NCBI GenBank assembly: GCA_052386675.1
Contig: JBQTJX010000055.1
Coordinates: forward strand, 1-48,812
Length of the DNA: 48,812 nt
DNA from: RBG-16-66-20 sp052386675
GTDB lineage: Bacteria > Pseudomonadota > Gammaproteobacteria > Burkholderiales > SG8-39
Direction: 5' to 3'
The notes under the pieces were generated by a model. It made no database searches, was not told the origin of the DNA, and worked only from the letters and a program-made list of their open reading frames with translations. The translations under genes were made by a program, and so were the position numbers. This document shows positions 15,202 through 24,215 of this stretch, piece by piece. How positions within the stretch are numbered: the first letter of the stretch is position 1; every line of letters begins with the position of its first letter.

Positions 15202-16560
15202 GTGCACCTTCACATCCTCGGCATTTGCGGCACGTTCATGGGCGGCATCGCGGCGATTGCGCGCCACGCCGGCCATCGCGTGACCGGCTGCGACGCCGGC
15301 GTCTATCCGCCAATGAGCGACCAGCTGGCGGCGCTGGGGATCGACCTTATCGAGGGCTATGGGGCGGACCAGGTGAAGCTGGCGCCGGACTTGTGGGTGA
15401 TCGGCAATGTCGTCACCCGGGGTAACCCACTAATGGAGGCCATACTGGACCGCGGCGGGCGGTACGTGTCAGGCCCGCAATGGCTGGCGGAGAATTATCT
15501 GCAGAGTAAGTGGGTGCTAGCTGTTGCCGGGACCCATGGAAAGACGACCACGTCCTCGATGCTGGCGTGGATCCTGGAGCGCGCCGGACGGCGGCCGGGC
15601 TTCCTGATCGGTGGCTTGCCCGCGGACTTCGGCGTCTCGGCGAGGGCCACGGATTCTGACCCGTTTGTGATCGAGGCGGACGAATATGACACCGCTTTCT
15701 TCGACAAGCGCTCCAAGTTCGTCCATTACCGCCCAAAGACCGCTGTCCTGAACAATCTTGAGTTCGATCATGCAGACATCTTCGACGATCTTGCTGCGAT
15801 CGAGCGGCAATTCCATCATTTTGTAAGAACCGTCCCAGGCACCGGAAGATTGGTCGTAAACGGCGCGGACGCTGCCTTGAAGCGAGTGCTCACCATGGGA
15901 TGCTGGACCCCAGTCGAGTCCTTCGCCAGCCCGGAAGGTTGGGAAGCCGGCCAGCCGGACGGCGACGGGGCGTTCGAGGTGATCTGGCGGGGAAGGGCAC
16001 TCGGACGCCTCCGGTTGGAGCTTTCGGGAGCGCACAGCCGCGACAACGCGCTGGCCGCCATCGCCGCGGCGAAGCACGCCGGCGTGGAGCCGGCCGAAGC
16101 GATGGCCGCGCTGGCCGCCTTCGGGGGCGTGAAGCGGCGCATGGAACTCAAGGGCACGGCCGGCGGGGTTGCCGTATACGATGACTTCGCCCACCACCCG
16201 ACCGCGATCAAGACCACCCTTGAGGGATTCCGGCAGCGGGAGCAGGCCGGGCGCATCCTCGCCGTGTTCGATCCGCGCTCGAACACCATGAGAAAGGGCG
16301 TCATGAAGGATTCACTGCCGTCGAGCTTCGGCGCCGCCGACCGGGTCTACATACATTCCGCCGGGCTGGATTGGGACGCGGCGGAGGTGTTCGCGGCGCT
16401 GGGGGATCGCGCGCGCTGCGACGCGGGCGTCGACGCTCTGGTGGCGGCCGTCGCTGCCGAGGCGAAGCCGGGCGACCGGGTTCTCGTCATGTCCAACGGT
16501 GCCTTCGGCGGCATCCACAGCAAGCTGCTCGCGGCGCTGGCCAGCGGAAAAGGCGGATAG
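15202..16560 (+). CDS. mpl: Murein tripeptide ligase Mpl
   Basis: Recycles cell-wall tripeptide (L-Ala-D-Glu-mDAP) by joining it to UDP-MurNAc; 452 residues. Mur-ligase N-domain starts HLHILGICGTFMGG. The ATP loop is AGTHGKTTT, followed by EADEYDTAFFD and NNLEFDHADIF. The C-domain has AVYDDFAHHPTAIKTTL and FDPRSNTMRKG. EADEYDTAFFDKRSKF separates Mpl from MurC. The start is a GTG without a clear ribosome site (an AGGAG lies about 18 bases upstream), and no better in-frame start is visible. Four bases before yqiA. Confidence 0.95.
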   Translation: MHLHILGICGTFMGGIAAIARHAGHRVTGCDAGVYPPMSDQLAALGIDLIEGYGADQVKLAPDLWVIGNVVTRGNPLMEAILDRGGRYVSGPQWLAENYLQSKWVLAVAGTHGKTTTSSMLAWILERAGRRPGFLIGGLPADFGVSARATDSDPFVIEADEYDTAFFDKRSKFVHYRPKTAVLNNLEFDHADIFDDLAAIERQFHHFVRTVPGTGRLVVNGADAALKRVLTMGCWTPVESFASPEGWEAGQPDGDGAFEVIWRGRALGRLRLELSGAHSRDNALAAIAAAKHAGVEPAEAMAALAAFGGVKRRMELKGTAGGVAVYDDFAHHPTAIKTTLEGFRQREQAGRILAVFDPRSNTMRKGVMKDSLPSSFGAADRVYIHSAGLDWDAAEVFAALGDRARCDAGVDALVAAVAAEAKPGDRVLVMSNGAFGGIHSKLLAALASGKGG

Positions 16561-16563
16561 GCG

Positions 16564-17154
16564 ATGCTGATCTACCTGCACGGATTCAACAGCTCGCCGC
16601 TTTCGCACAAGTCGCAGTTGATGAAGCGCTACATGGACGAGCGCGGGCTTGGCCATCGCTACGCCTGCCCGGCGTTGCCGAACCTGCCGGGCGAGGCGAT
16701 GCACCTCATCGAGGCGGAGCTGGCGCGGCACGACCCGCGCAAGGTCACGCTGCTGGGCAGCTCCCTGGGCGGGTTCTACGCCACCTGGCTCGCGGAGAAG
16801 CGTGGCTATCGCGCGGTCCTGATCCAGCCCGCGGTGTTCCCGCACACAGGGCTGGAGTCCTACCTCGGGCCGCAGAGGAACCTGCACACCGGAGAGCCCT
16901 ACGAGCTCACGCGCGCGCACCTGGAGGGCTGGCGCGATTTGTATGTCGAATCGGTCGACCCGGAGCGCTACCTTCTGCTGCTGGAAACCGGCGACGAAGT
17001 GCTCGACTGGCGCCAGGCGGCGCGCAAGTACGAGGGCGCGCGCATGGTGGTGCGCGACGGCGGCGACCACAGCCTGCGGAGCTTCCCGGAGCAGCTTCCT
17101 CGAATCCTCGCGTTCGCCGGGATAGGCGAGGGTTCCTCATTTCATCCTGCATGA
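16564..17154 (+). CDS. yqiA: YqiA-family esterase
   Basis: Small alpha/beta hydrolase, 196 residues. It starts MLIYLHGFNSSPLSHKS, has the nucleophile motif GSSLGG (about residues 73-78), an acid after strand 5 (ETGDEVLDW) and the histidine in GGDHSLR. E. coli YqiA is an esterase for palmitoyl-CoA and p-nitrophenyl esters in vitro; its cell role is unsettled. The stop overlaps the start of the exonuclease gene (ATGA), so translation is coupled. Confidence 0.92.
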   Translation: MLIYLHGFNSSPLSHKSQLMKRYMDERGLGHRYACPALPNLPGEAMHLIEAELARHDPRKVTLLGSSLGGFYATWLAEKRGYRAVLIQPAVFPHTGLESYLGPQRNLHTGEPYELTRAHLEGWRDLYVESVDPERYLLLLETGDEVLDWRQAARKYEGARMVVRDGGDHSLRSFPEQLPRILAFAGIGEGSSFHPA

Positions 17155-19013
17155 ACGTGCTCTACGAAGAAGACGGCGACTTCAAGGTCGGAGCAGTGCT
17201 CGCCCAGGCCCCGGCCTCGTTCCAGGTCGAGAGCCCCCACGGCAAGCGTTCCAAGGTGAAGGCGGCGCAGGTGTTGCTCAGCTTCGAGCGTCCGTCAGGC
17301 GCGGAATTGCTGGCGGCCGCCGGCACGTATGCCGGGGAACTGGACACCGACTTCCTGTGGCAATGCGGCCCGGAAGGGGAGTTCGGCTTCCAGGACCTCG
17401 CCCGCGAATACGTCGGCCGCGAGCCGACGGCGACGGAGTCCGCGGGCGTGCTGATGAAGCTGCATGCGGCGCCGATGTACTTCTACCGCCGCGGTCGTGG
17501 CCACTACCAGAAGGCACCGGAGGCGACCCTGAAGCTGGCGCTGGCCGGCGCGGAGAAGAAGAAGCGCCAGCTGGAGTCCATCGCGCAGTGGGCGGCCCAG
17601 CTGCAGCGTTACGAGTGCCCGACGGAGGTCGCGCGGCTGCGGGACGAGCTGCTGTATGCGCCCGATCGCAACAAGCCCGAAACCAAGGCCCTCGAGCAGG
17701 CCTGCGCCGCGAGCGGCCTTGCCGCGCCGCAGCTCTTCGAGCGCTGCGGCCTGCTCGCCTCGGCGCACGACTACCACCTGAACCGCTTCCTGCACGAGAT
17801 CTTCCCCGCCGGGGACGGCTTTCCCGCGCACGAGCCGCCGGCGATGCCGCCGGACCTGCCCCTGGCGGAGGTGCAGGCCTTCAGCCTGGACGACAGCGGA
17901 ACCACCGAGATCGACGACGCCTTCTCCGTGACGCGCGTGTCGGAGGACGAACTGCGCATCGGCATCCACATCGCGGCCCCGGCGCTTTACTTCGCGCCGG
18001 GCTCCGCACTGGACACGATCGCGCGCGACCGGTTGTCCACAGCCTACCTGCCGGACCGCAAGTTCACCATGCTCCCGGAGGACGCGATCGCCGCCTGTTC
18101 GCTGGACGCGGGCGAGGAGCGCGCGACGATTTCCCTGTACCTGAATGTGTCAGCGGCGGACGGCGCGGTGCGCGGGCACAGCACGCGCCTGGAGCGCCTG
18201 CGCGTCGCCGCCAATCTGCGCCACCAGGACTGCGGCGCGTTGAACGAGGGCTTTGAGTCGGACTCGGTCTCGGGGCTGCCTTTCGAGGACGAACTGCGCC
18301 AGCTCTGGCGCATCGCCCTCGCGCTGGAGGCGCGCCGCGGCCGGCCGAGCATCCCGGCGCACGCCGTGGACTACTCGTTCCGCGTCGAGGATGGTCGCGT
18401 CGCGATCGAGACCCGGCGGCGCGGGGCGCCGCTGGACAAGCTGGTGGCCGAGCTCATGATCCTCGCCAACAGCACCTGGGGCGAGTTGCTCGCCGAGCGC
18501 GGCGTCGCCGCCATCTACCGCGCGCAAGCGGTGGGCAAGGTGCGCCTGTCTGTGCATCCGGAGGCGCACGAGGGGCTGGGCGTCAGCTGCTACGCCTGGC
18601 TGACTTCGCCCCTGCGCCGCTACGTGGACCTGCTCAACCAGTGGCAGCTGGCGGCCGCGGTGCAGGGCCGAAGGGCGCCGCTCGCGCGCAGTTCTGAGGC
18701 CCTGCTCACCGCGATGCGTGCCTTCGAGCTCACCGCCGCGCGCCTGGATGAGCACCAGCGCGCGCTGGAGCAATTCTGGTGCCTGCGCTGGCTGCAGCAG
18801 GAGTCGGTCACCGAGATGGTGGCCGTCGTGCTGCGCGACAACCTGGTGCGCTTCGAGCGCCTGCCGCTGGTGACGCGAGTCTCCTCGCTGCCCGGAGTGG
18901 AGGCCGGAGCGCGCGTGCGCCTGGCGATTACCGGCGTTGATCTGCTCGAGCGGACCGTGGCCTGCGACTGGCGGGAGACCTTGCCCGGGGCTGAAACCGG
19001 GCTTTGTGCCTAG
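17151..19013 (+). CDS. RNase II/R-family (RNB) 3'-5' exoribonuclease
   Basis: 620 residues. A short beta-rich N-region is followed by a helical segment and then the RNB domain from about residue 235. The metal-binding stretch reads SLDDSGTTEIDDAFS: relative to E. coli RNase II the D201, D209 and D210 equivalents are present (247, 255, 256), while D207 is replaced by Glu253. The C-terminal signature TSPLRRYVDLLNQWQL is intact. The S1 domain at the end is short or divergent. Likely a broad RNA-degrading enzyme, but not a canonical rnb or rnr. A GC hairpin near the 3' end (18983-19002) has only a three-base T run. Confidence 0.88.
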   Translation: MNVLYEEDGDFKVGAVLAQAPASFQVESPHGKRSKVKAAQVLLSFERPSGAELLAAAGTYAGELDTDFLWQCGPEGEFGFQDLAREYVGREPTATESAGVLMKLHAAPMYFYRRGRGHYQKAPEATLKLALAGAEKKKRQLESIAQWAAQLQRYECPTEVARLRDELLYAPDRNKPETKALEQACAASGLAAPQLFERCGLLASAHDYHLNRFLHEIFPAGDGFPAHEPPAMPPDLPLAEVQAFSLDDSGTTEIDDAFSVTRVSEDELRIGIHIAAPALYFAPGSALDTIARDRLSTAYLPDRKFTMLPEDAIAACSLDAGEERATISLYLNVSAADGAVRGHSTRLERLRVAANLRHQDCGALNEGFESDSVSGLPFEDELRQLWRIALALEARRGRPSIPAHAVDYSFRVEDGRVAIETRRRGAPLDKLVAELMILANSTWGELLAERGVAAIYRAQAVGKVRLSVHPEAHEGLGVSCYAWLTSPLRRYVDLLNQWQLAAAVQGRRAPLARSSEALLTAMRAFELTAARLDEHQRALEQFWCLRWLQQESVTEMVAVVLRDNLVRFERLPLVTRVSSLPGVEAGARVRLAITGVDLLERTVACDWRETLPGAETGLCA

Positions 19014-19040
19014 AATAGCGTCGGCACAGGCCTTTTCGGG

Positions 19041-19970
19041 GTGAATTTGGCGGCAATCGGTCCGACTGGCGCAGGGACCCTTCTGCTCGACCCGCGCGAG
19101 TACTGGAGCGCGCTGGATCGCGGCACCCGCGTGCTCTACGGCTCGGTCGCCGCCTCGATCCTGCTCCACGCGATCCTGGTCTCGGTGCATTTCCGTTTCC
19201 CGGACGCGCTGCGGCTGAAGGCCGCCCAGTCGCCGCTGGAAGTGGTCCTCGTCAACACCAGGACGCGCGAGAAGCCGACCAAGGCCGAGGCGCGCGCGCA
19301 AGCCAACCTGGACGGCGGCGGCAACACCGACGAGAGCCGCCGCGCTCGCACGCCGCTGCCGGTGACCAATCCACGCGAACCGGGGCGCGACCTCGCCCAG
19401 GCGCAGCGCCGGGTGAAGGAACTCGAGGAGCAACAGCAGCGCCTGCTCGCCCAGGCAAGGAAGTCCGCCTCGAGCGTCGCGCCCGAGGCGCCCAAGCAGA
19501 CCCCGGTTCAGGAGTCCTCGCCGCAACCCAGCGGGCGCGATCTTGCCGACCTGTCGCTCGCCGCAATGCGGCTTCAGGCGCAGATCGACAAGCGTGTCTC
19601 GGAATACCAGAAGCGCCCGCGCAAGAATTTCATTGGCGCGCGCACCAGCGAGTACCGTTTCGCGCAGTACGAGGAGGACTGGCGCGCCAAGATCGAGCGC
19701 TTCGGCACGCTGCACTACCCGGCGGAGGCACGCGGCAAGCTCTACGGCAACCTGCAGTTGTCGGTCACGCTGCGCCCCGACGGCACGGTGGAATCCATCG
19801 AGCTGGTCCGTACCTCGGGCCTCAAGGTGCTCGACCAGGCGGCGTTCCTGATCGTCAAGCTGTCGGCGCCGTTCGCCGCGTTCCCGGCCGACATCCGCAA
19901 GGACACCGACCTGCTGGTGATCACCCGCACCTGGTTCTTCGGCCAGGGCGACCGCATCTGGACCGAGTAG
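19041..19970 (+). CDS. TonB-like energy transducer (C-terminal TonB domain)
   Basis: 309 residues, GTG start. One transmembrane helix near residues 33-50 (GSVAASILLHAILVSVHF), then a charged coiled-coil region (VKELEEQQQRLLAQARK, about 110-135), then a TonB C-terminal domain (LHYPAEARGKLYGNLQLSVTLRPDG..., about 225-285). TonB normally couples the inner-membrane proton gradient to outer-membrane transport with ExbB/ExbD, but neither is nearby, and the proline-rich spacer typical of TonB is short. A role in envelope integrity is equally possible. Seven bases upstream of aroE. TAGAAT at 19011-19016 could serve as a -10. Confidence 0.85.
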   Translation: MNLAAIGPTGAGTLLLDPREYWSALDRGTRVLYGSVAASILLHAILVSVHFRFPDALRLKAAQSPLEVVLVNTRTREKPTKAEARAQANLDGGGNTDESRRARTPLPVTNPREPGRDLAQAQRRVKELEEQQQRLLAQARKSASSVAPEAPKQTPVQESSPQPSGRDLADLSLAAMRLQAQIDKRVSEYQKRPRKNFIGARTSEYRFAQYEEDWRAKIERFGTLHYPAEARGKLYGNLQLSVTLRPDGTVESIELVRTSGLKVLDQAAFLIVKLSAPFAAFPADIRKDTDLLVITRTWFFGQGDRIWTE

Positions 19971-19977
19971 GCGGGCG

Positions 19978-20781
19978 ATGAACGACCGCTACGCCGTGAT
20001 CGGCAATCCGGTCGCGCACTCGAAGTCGCCCTGGATCCACGCCGAGTTCGCCCGCGCCACCGGCCAGTACATCGACTACGGCCGCATCGAGGCGCCGCTA
20101 GAGGCCTTCGCGCGCACCGTCGCGGCGTTCCGCGCCGCCGGCGGCCGCGGCTGCAACGTCACGCTGCCGTTCAAGGCCGAGGCCTTCGCGCTTGCGACCG
20201 GGCCGACGCCGCGCGCGCGCGCCGCGCGCGCGGCCAACACGCTGCGCTTCGAGGGGGAAGAGCTGCTCGCCGACAACACCGATGGCGCCGGCCTGGTGAA
20301 TGACCTCGAGCGCAACCTGCGCCGCCCCATTGCCGGCCGGCGCGTGCTGCTGATGGGCGCGGGCGGCGCCGCGCAGGGCGTCATCGGGCCCTTGCTCGAG
20401 GCGAAGCCCGCGATGCTGGCGGTTGCCAATCGCACCGCGCAACGCGCGACCGAGCTCGCGGCTCGCTTCAATGGCGTAACCGGCGGCAGCTACGCCGAGG
20501 TGGCCGGAAAGTCCTTCGACCTGCTCGTCAACGCCACCTCGGCGGGGCTGTCGGACCAGATGGCGCCGCTGCCCGGGGGCGTGTTCGCCCCGGGCGCGCT
20601 CGCCTACGACATGGTCTACGGCCGCGACACGCCGTTCCTGCGCGCGGCGCGCGCCGCCGGCGCCGCGGCCAGCGACGGCCTGGGCATGCTGGTGGAGCAG
20701 GCGGCGGAGTCGTTCTACTTCTGGCGCGGCGTGCGCCCGGAAACCGGGGCCGTGCTCGCGGCACTGCGTGCCGACAGCTAG
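19978..20781 (+). CDS. aroE: Shikimate dehydrogenase AroE
   Basis: NADPH-dependent reduction of dehydroshikimate to shikimate; 267 residues. It begins YAVIGNPVAHSKSPWIHAEFA. The catalytic lysine lies in NVTLPFK, the aspartate in DNTDGAG, and the NADP loop is GAGGAAQG with the NRT motif that prefers NADPH (ANRTAQRA). Overlaps mtgA by 14 bases; the aroE-mtgA order is common in betaproteobacteria. Confidence 0.97.
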   Translation: MNDRYAVIGNPVAHSKSPWIHAEFARATGQYIDYGRIEAPLEAFARTVAAFRAAGGRGCNVTLPFKAEAFALATGPTPRARAARAANTLRFEGEELLADNTDGAGLVNDLERNLRRPIAGRRVLLMGAGGAAQGVIGPLLEAKPAMLAVANRTAQRATELAARFNGVTGGSYAEVAGKSFDLLVNATSAGLSDQMAPLPGGVFAPGALAYDMVYGRDTPFLRAARAAGAAASDGLGMLVEQAAESFYFWRGVRPETGAVLAALRADS

Positions 20782-21508
20782 GCCAGGCAAGCGCAGGGGC
20801 CTGCTTGGCCGGCTGGCGCTGGCCTGGAAGGTGTTTTGCTACGGCCTGGGTACGCTGGTCGCGATCGTCCTCGCGGTGCAGTGCTGGTATTTTGCGCAGG
20901 TGATGTGGTGGCGTGCGTACGCGCCAACGAGCACCGCATTCATGGACGCGCGCCTGGAGCAGCTGCAGAAGAAATCCCCGGACGCGAAACTGCAGCACCA
21001 GTGGGCCGACTACGTGCGCATCTCGCCGCAGCTGAAGCGCGCCGTGGTCGCCGCCGAGGACGCCAAGTTCATGGACCACGAGGGCTTCGACTGGGAGGCG
21101 ATCTCGAAAGCCATGGAGCGCAACGAGAAGAAGGGGCGCATCGTCGCCGGGGCCTCCACCATCAGCCAGCAGCTGGCCAAGAACCTGTTCCTGTCGGGTG
21201 AACGCTCCTGGATCCGCAAGGGACAGGAAGCCGTCATCACCTGGATGCTGGAGACCGCGCTGCCCAAGCGCCGGATCCTGGAGCTGTACCTCAACTACGC
21301 CGAGTGGGGCGAGGGCGTGTTCGGCGCCGAAGCGGCGGCACGCTACCACTTCGGCGGCCGCGCCGCCGCGCTGGGCGCGGAGCAGGCCGCCTACCTCGCG
21401 GTGATCCTGCCCAGCCCGCGGCGCTACGAGCGCGGACGCGTCACGCCCTACGTCGCCAACCGGATGGCGACCATCCTCGCGCGCATGCCGGCGGCGCAGA
21501 TACCCTAG
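20768..21508 (+). CDS. mtgA: Monofunctional biosynthetic peptidoglycan transglycosylase
   Basis: Polymerises lipid II into glycan strands; 246 residues, GTG start overlapping aroE. One N-terminal membrane helix (residues about 22-42), then the GT51 domain with AAEDAKFMDHEGFDW (catalytic glutamate in the EDxxF motif), GASTISQQLAKNLFLS and RKGQEA...LELYLNYAEWG. No transpeptidase domain, so it is monofunctional. Confidence 0.96.
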   Translation: MPTARPGKRRGLLGRLALAWKVFCYGLGTLVAIVLAVQCWYFAQVMWWRAYAPTSTAFMDARLEQLQKKSPDAKLQHQWADYVRISPQLKRAVVAAEDAKFMDHEGFDWEAISKAMERNEKKGRIVAGASTISQQLAKNLFLSGERSWIRKGQEAVITWMLETALPKRRILELYLNYAEWGEGVFGAEAAARYHFGGRAAALGAEQAAYLAVILPSPRRYERGRVTPYVANRMATILARMPAAQIP

Positions 21509-21512
21509 CGCC

Positions 21513-22883
21513 ATGACCGAACCGCAGGCCCGGCTGGAACTGGAGAACCTGAAGGAGGGCCTGCGCGCGGTGCGCTCGAGCCTGCTGCAGCAGCGCGACC
21601 CGGCCAAACTGCGTGCCGAACTCGACGGCCTGCACGCCGCGGACGTCGCGTTCATCCTCGAGGCGCTGCCGCTGGAGGAGCGGCTGGTGGTCTGGGAGCT
21701 GGTGCGCGCCGAGCGCGAGGGCGAGATCCTGATCGAGCTCTCGGAGGCGGTGCGCGAGTCGCTCATCGCCACCATGGACCCGAAGGAACTGGTCGCCGCC
21801 ACCGGGACGCTGGAGGCCGACGAGATTGCCGACCTCGCGCCGGACCTGCCGGAGAACGTCATCGAGGACGTGATCCGCGCCCTGCCGCAGGAGGAGCGCG
21901 AGCAGCTGCGCGCAGCGATGTCCTATGAGGAGGGCACGGTCGGCGCGCTGATGGATTTCGAGCAGGTCACGGTGCGCGAGGACGTGACCCTCGAGGTCGT
22001 GACCCGCTACCTGCGCCGGCTGGACGAACTGCCCGGGCACACCGACCAGTTGTTCGTGGTGGACCGCGAGCAGAAATTGCGCGGCACGCTGCCGCTGGCG
22101 CGCCTCATCGTCACCGACCTGGAAGCGGAAGTGCGCACGGCCATGGTCCCGGAGAGCGTCAAGCTGCACCCGGAGGACCGCGCCGAGGACGCGGCGCAGG
22201 CCTTCGAGCGCTACGACCTGGTTTCCGCTCCGGTGGTGGACCATTTCGGGCGGCTGGTCGGTCGCCTCCCGGTGGACGCGGTGCTGGACCACGTCCGGGA
22301 GAAGAGCGCCGAGACCCAGCTCGCTGAAGGCGGCCTGGCGAAGGAAGAGGACATCTTCGCCACCGCATGGTCGAGCTTCCGCAACCGCTGGGCCTGGCTG
22401 GCGGTGAACCTGGTCACCGCGTTCGTCGCCTCGCGCGTCATCAGCCTGTTCGAGGGCTCGATCGGGCAACTCGTCGCTCTGGCGGCGCTCATGCCCATCG
22501 TGGCCGGCATCGGTGGCAACTCCGGCAACCAGACCATCACCATGATCGTGCGGGCGCTGGCCTTGGGCCAGATCCAGGCTTCCTACTGGCCCAAGCTGGT
22601 GGCGAAGGAACTGGGGGTGGCGACGCTGAACGGCGTCATCTGGGGCGGCATCCTCGGGGTCGCCACCTGGCTGCTCTACGACAGCGTGGCGCTGGGCGGG
22701 GTGATGGCGCTGGCGATGCTGCTCACGCTGCTGCTGGCCGCCGGGATGGGGGTACTGATTCCCTACCTGCGCGCGCGCTTCGAGCGCGATCCGGCGGTGG
22801 GGTCCTCGGTGCTGGTGACTGCGTGCACGGATTCGGGCGGGTTCTTCATATTTCTCGGGCTGGCGACGCTGTTCCTGCTCTGA
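21513..22883 (+). CDS. mgtE: Magnesium transporter/channel MgtE
   Basis: 456 residues, usual MgtE length. An acidic helical N-domain (about 1-130), a pair of CBS domains (about 135-265) that sense Mg2+, and five membrane helices in the C-terminal part with the pore motif GGNSGNQTITMIVRAL. Gating by cytoplasmic Mg2+ is known for the family. Four bases after mtgA, so possibly cotranscribed, and last gene of the plus-strand run. Confidence 0.95.
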   Translation: MTEPQARLELENLKEGLRAVRSSLLQQRDPAKLRAELDGLHAADVAFILEALPLEERLVVWELVRAEREGEILIELSEAVRESLIATMDPKELVAATGTLEADEIADLAPDLPENVIEDVIRALPQEEREQLRAAMSYEEGTVGALMDFEQVTVREDVTLEVVTRYLRRLDELPGHTDQLFVVDREQKLRGTLPLARLIVTDLEAEVRTAMVPESVKLHPEDRAEDAAQAFERYDLVSAPVVDHFGRLVGRLPVDAVLDHVREKSAETQLAEGGLAKEEDIFATAWSSFRNRWAWLAVNLVTAFVASRVISLFEGSIGQLVALAALMPIVAGIGGNSGNQTITMIVRALALGQIQASYWPKLVAKELGVATLNGVIWGGILGVATWLLYDSVALGGVMALAMLLTLLLAAGMGVLIPYLRARFERDPAVGSSVLVTACTDSGGFFIFLGLATLFLL

Positions 22884-22900
22884 GCGGGGCCGCAGGGAGG

Positions 22901-22930
22901 GGCGAATGTAACCGATCGATTACATTCGCC
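22901..22930. repeat. Palindromic element, copy A (mgtE/hemL convergent gap)
   Basis: A near-perfect inverted repeat: GGCGAATGTAA (22901-22911), eight-base centre CCGATCGA, TTACATTCGCC (22920-22930). It starts 17 bases after the mgtE stop and ends four bases before the hemL stop. No T run lies on either side. The inner 22 bases match copy B at 39485-39506 at 20 positions. It may be a bidirectional transcript end or a protein-binding site. Confidence 0.75.
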
Positions 22931-22934
22931 GCGC

Positions 22935-24215
22935 CTAGGCAAGGCGGAACGACTCGGCGGCTGCCCTGAGGGTTTCCTCGACCTCCGCGGCGCCGTGCGC
23001 CGCCGAGACGAAGCCGGCTTCGTACGCCGAGGGCGCGAGATACACGCCCCGCTCCAGCATGGCGTGGAAGAATTTGTTGAAGCGGTCCTTGTCGCATTGC
23101 ATCACCTCGGCGAAGCTCGTTGGCGGCGAGGCGCGGAAGTACACGCCGAACATGCTGCCGATGGACTGGGCGGAGAACACCACGCCCGCCTTCTTCGCTT
23201 CGGCAACGAGGCCCTCCACCAGCGCCTTCGTCGTCGCTTCGATCCGTTCCTGGAACCCCGGCGCCGCAACCAGCTTCAGCGTCGCCAGCCCCGCGGCCAC
23301 CGCCACCGGGTTGCCCGAGAGCGTGCCCGCCTGGTATACCGGCCCCAGCGGCGCGATTCTCTCCATGATGTCGCGCTTGCCGCCCACCGCGCCCACCGGC
23401 ATTCCGCCGCCGATCACCTTGCCCAGCGTGCTCAGGTCCGGCCGGATGCCGAAGCGCGCCTGCGCGCCGCCCAGCGCGACGCGGAAGCCGGTCATGACCT
23501 CATCCAGGATCAGGACTGCGCCGTGCTTCGTGCACTGCTCGCGCAAAGCCTCGAGGAAACCGGTCTTGGGCAGCACCAGATTCATGTTGCCTGCGACCGG
23601 CTCGACGATCACGCCGGCGATCTCGCTGCCGCGTGCGGCGAAGGTCTTTTCGACCTGCGCGATGTCGTTGAAATCCAGCACCAGCGTATGCGCCGCAGTC
23701 TCCGGCGGCACGCCGGCGGAGCTCGGATGGCCGAAGGTGAGGGCGCCCGAGCCGGCCTTCACCAGCAGGCTGTCGGCATGGCCGTGATAGCAGCCCTCGA
23801 ATTTCACGATCAAGTTGCGGCCGGTAAACCCGCGCGCCAGACGGATCGCAGTCATGGTCGCCTCGGTGCCCGAGGACACCAGGCGCACGTGCTCGATCGA
23901 GGGCACCAGGCGGCAAAGGACTTCGGCGATTTCGATCTCGGCCTCGGTGGGCGCGCCGAACGAAAGCGCCTTTGCCGCCGCGGCCTGCACCGCTTCCACC
24001 ACCGCCGGGTGGGTATGGCCGGCGACCATCGGGCCCCAGGAGCCGAGGTAGTCAATGTAGCGCTTGCCCTCGGCGTCCCAGACGTGCGCGCCGGAAGCGC
24101 GCTCCATAAAAGGTGGTGCGCCACCCACGGCGCGGAATGCGCGCACAGGGGAATTGACCCCCGCCGGGATGCGCAGCTGCGCGCGCGCGAAGAGTTCCTC
24201 GTTGCGCTGGCTCAT
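22935..24215 (-). CDS. hemL: Glutamate-1-semialdehyde 2,1-aminomutase HemL
   Basis: PLP enzyme making 5-aminolevulinate for haem, sirohaem and cobalamin; 426 residues. It has IPAGVNSPVRAFRAVGG at the start, SSGTEATMTAIRLARGFTGR, LDEVMTGFR, and the PLP lysine in LSTLGKVIGGG. The start ATG overlaps the thiE stop (ATGA); the longer frame entering thiE is rejected. A cobalamin precursor role fits the presence of the B12-dependent icmF. Confidence 0.97.
   Translation of the reverse strand: MSQRNEELFARAQLRIPAGVNSPVRAFRAVGGAPPFMERASGAHVWDAEGKRYIDYLGSWGPMVAGHTHPAVVEAVQAAAAKALSFGAPTEAEIEIAEVLCRLVPSIEHVRLVSSGTEATMTAIRLARGFTGRNLIVKFEGCYHGHADSLLVKAGSGALTFGHPSSAGVPPETAAHTLVLDFNDIAQVEKTFAARGSEIAGVIVEPVAGNMNLVLPKTGFLEALREQCTKHGAVLILDEVMTGFRVALGGAQARFGIRPDLSTLGKVIGGGMPVGAVGGKRDIMERIAPLGPVYQAGTLSGNPVAVAAGLATLKLVAAPGFQERIEATTKALVEGLVAEAKKAGVVFSAQSIGSMFGVYFRASPPTSFAEVMQCDKDRFNKFFHAMLERGVYLAPSAYEAGFVSAAHGAAEVEETLRAAAESFRLA

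Noticed and set aside
18983..19005. Hairpin GCCCGG/CCGGGC followed by TTT near the exonuclease 3' end as a terminator
   Set aside because: It lies inside the coding sequence with only three T's, so too weak to call.
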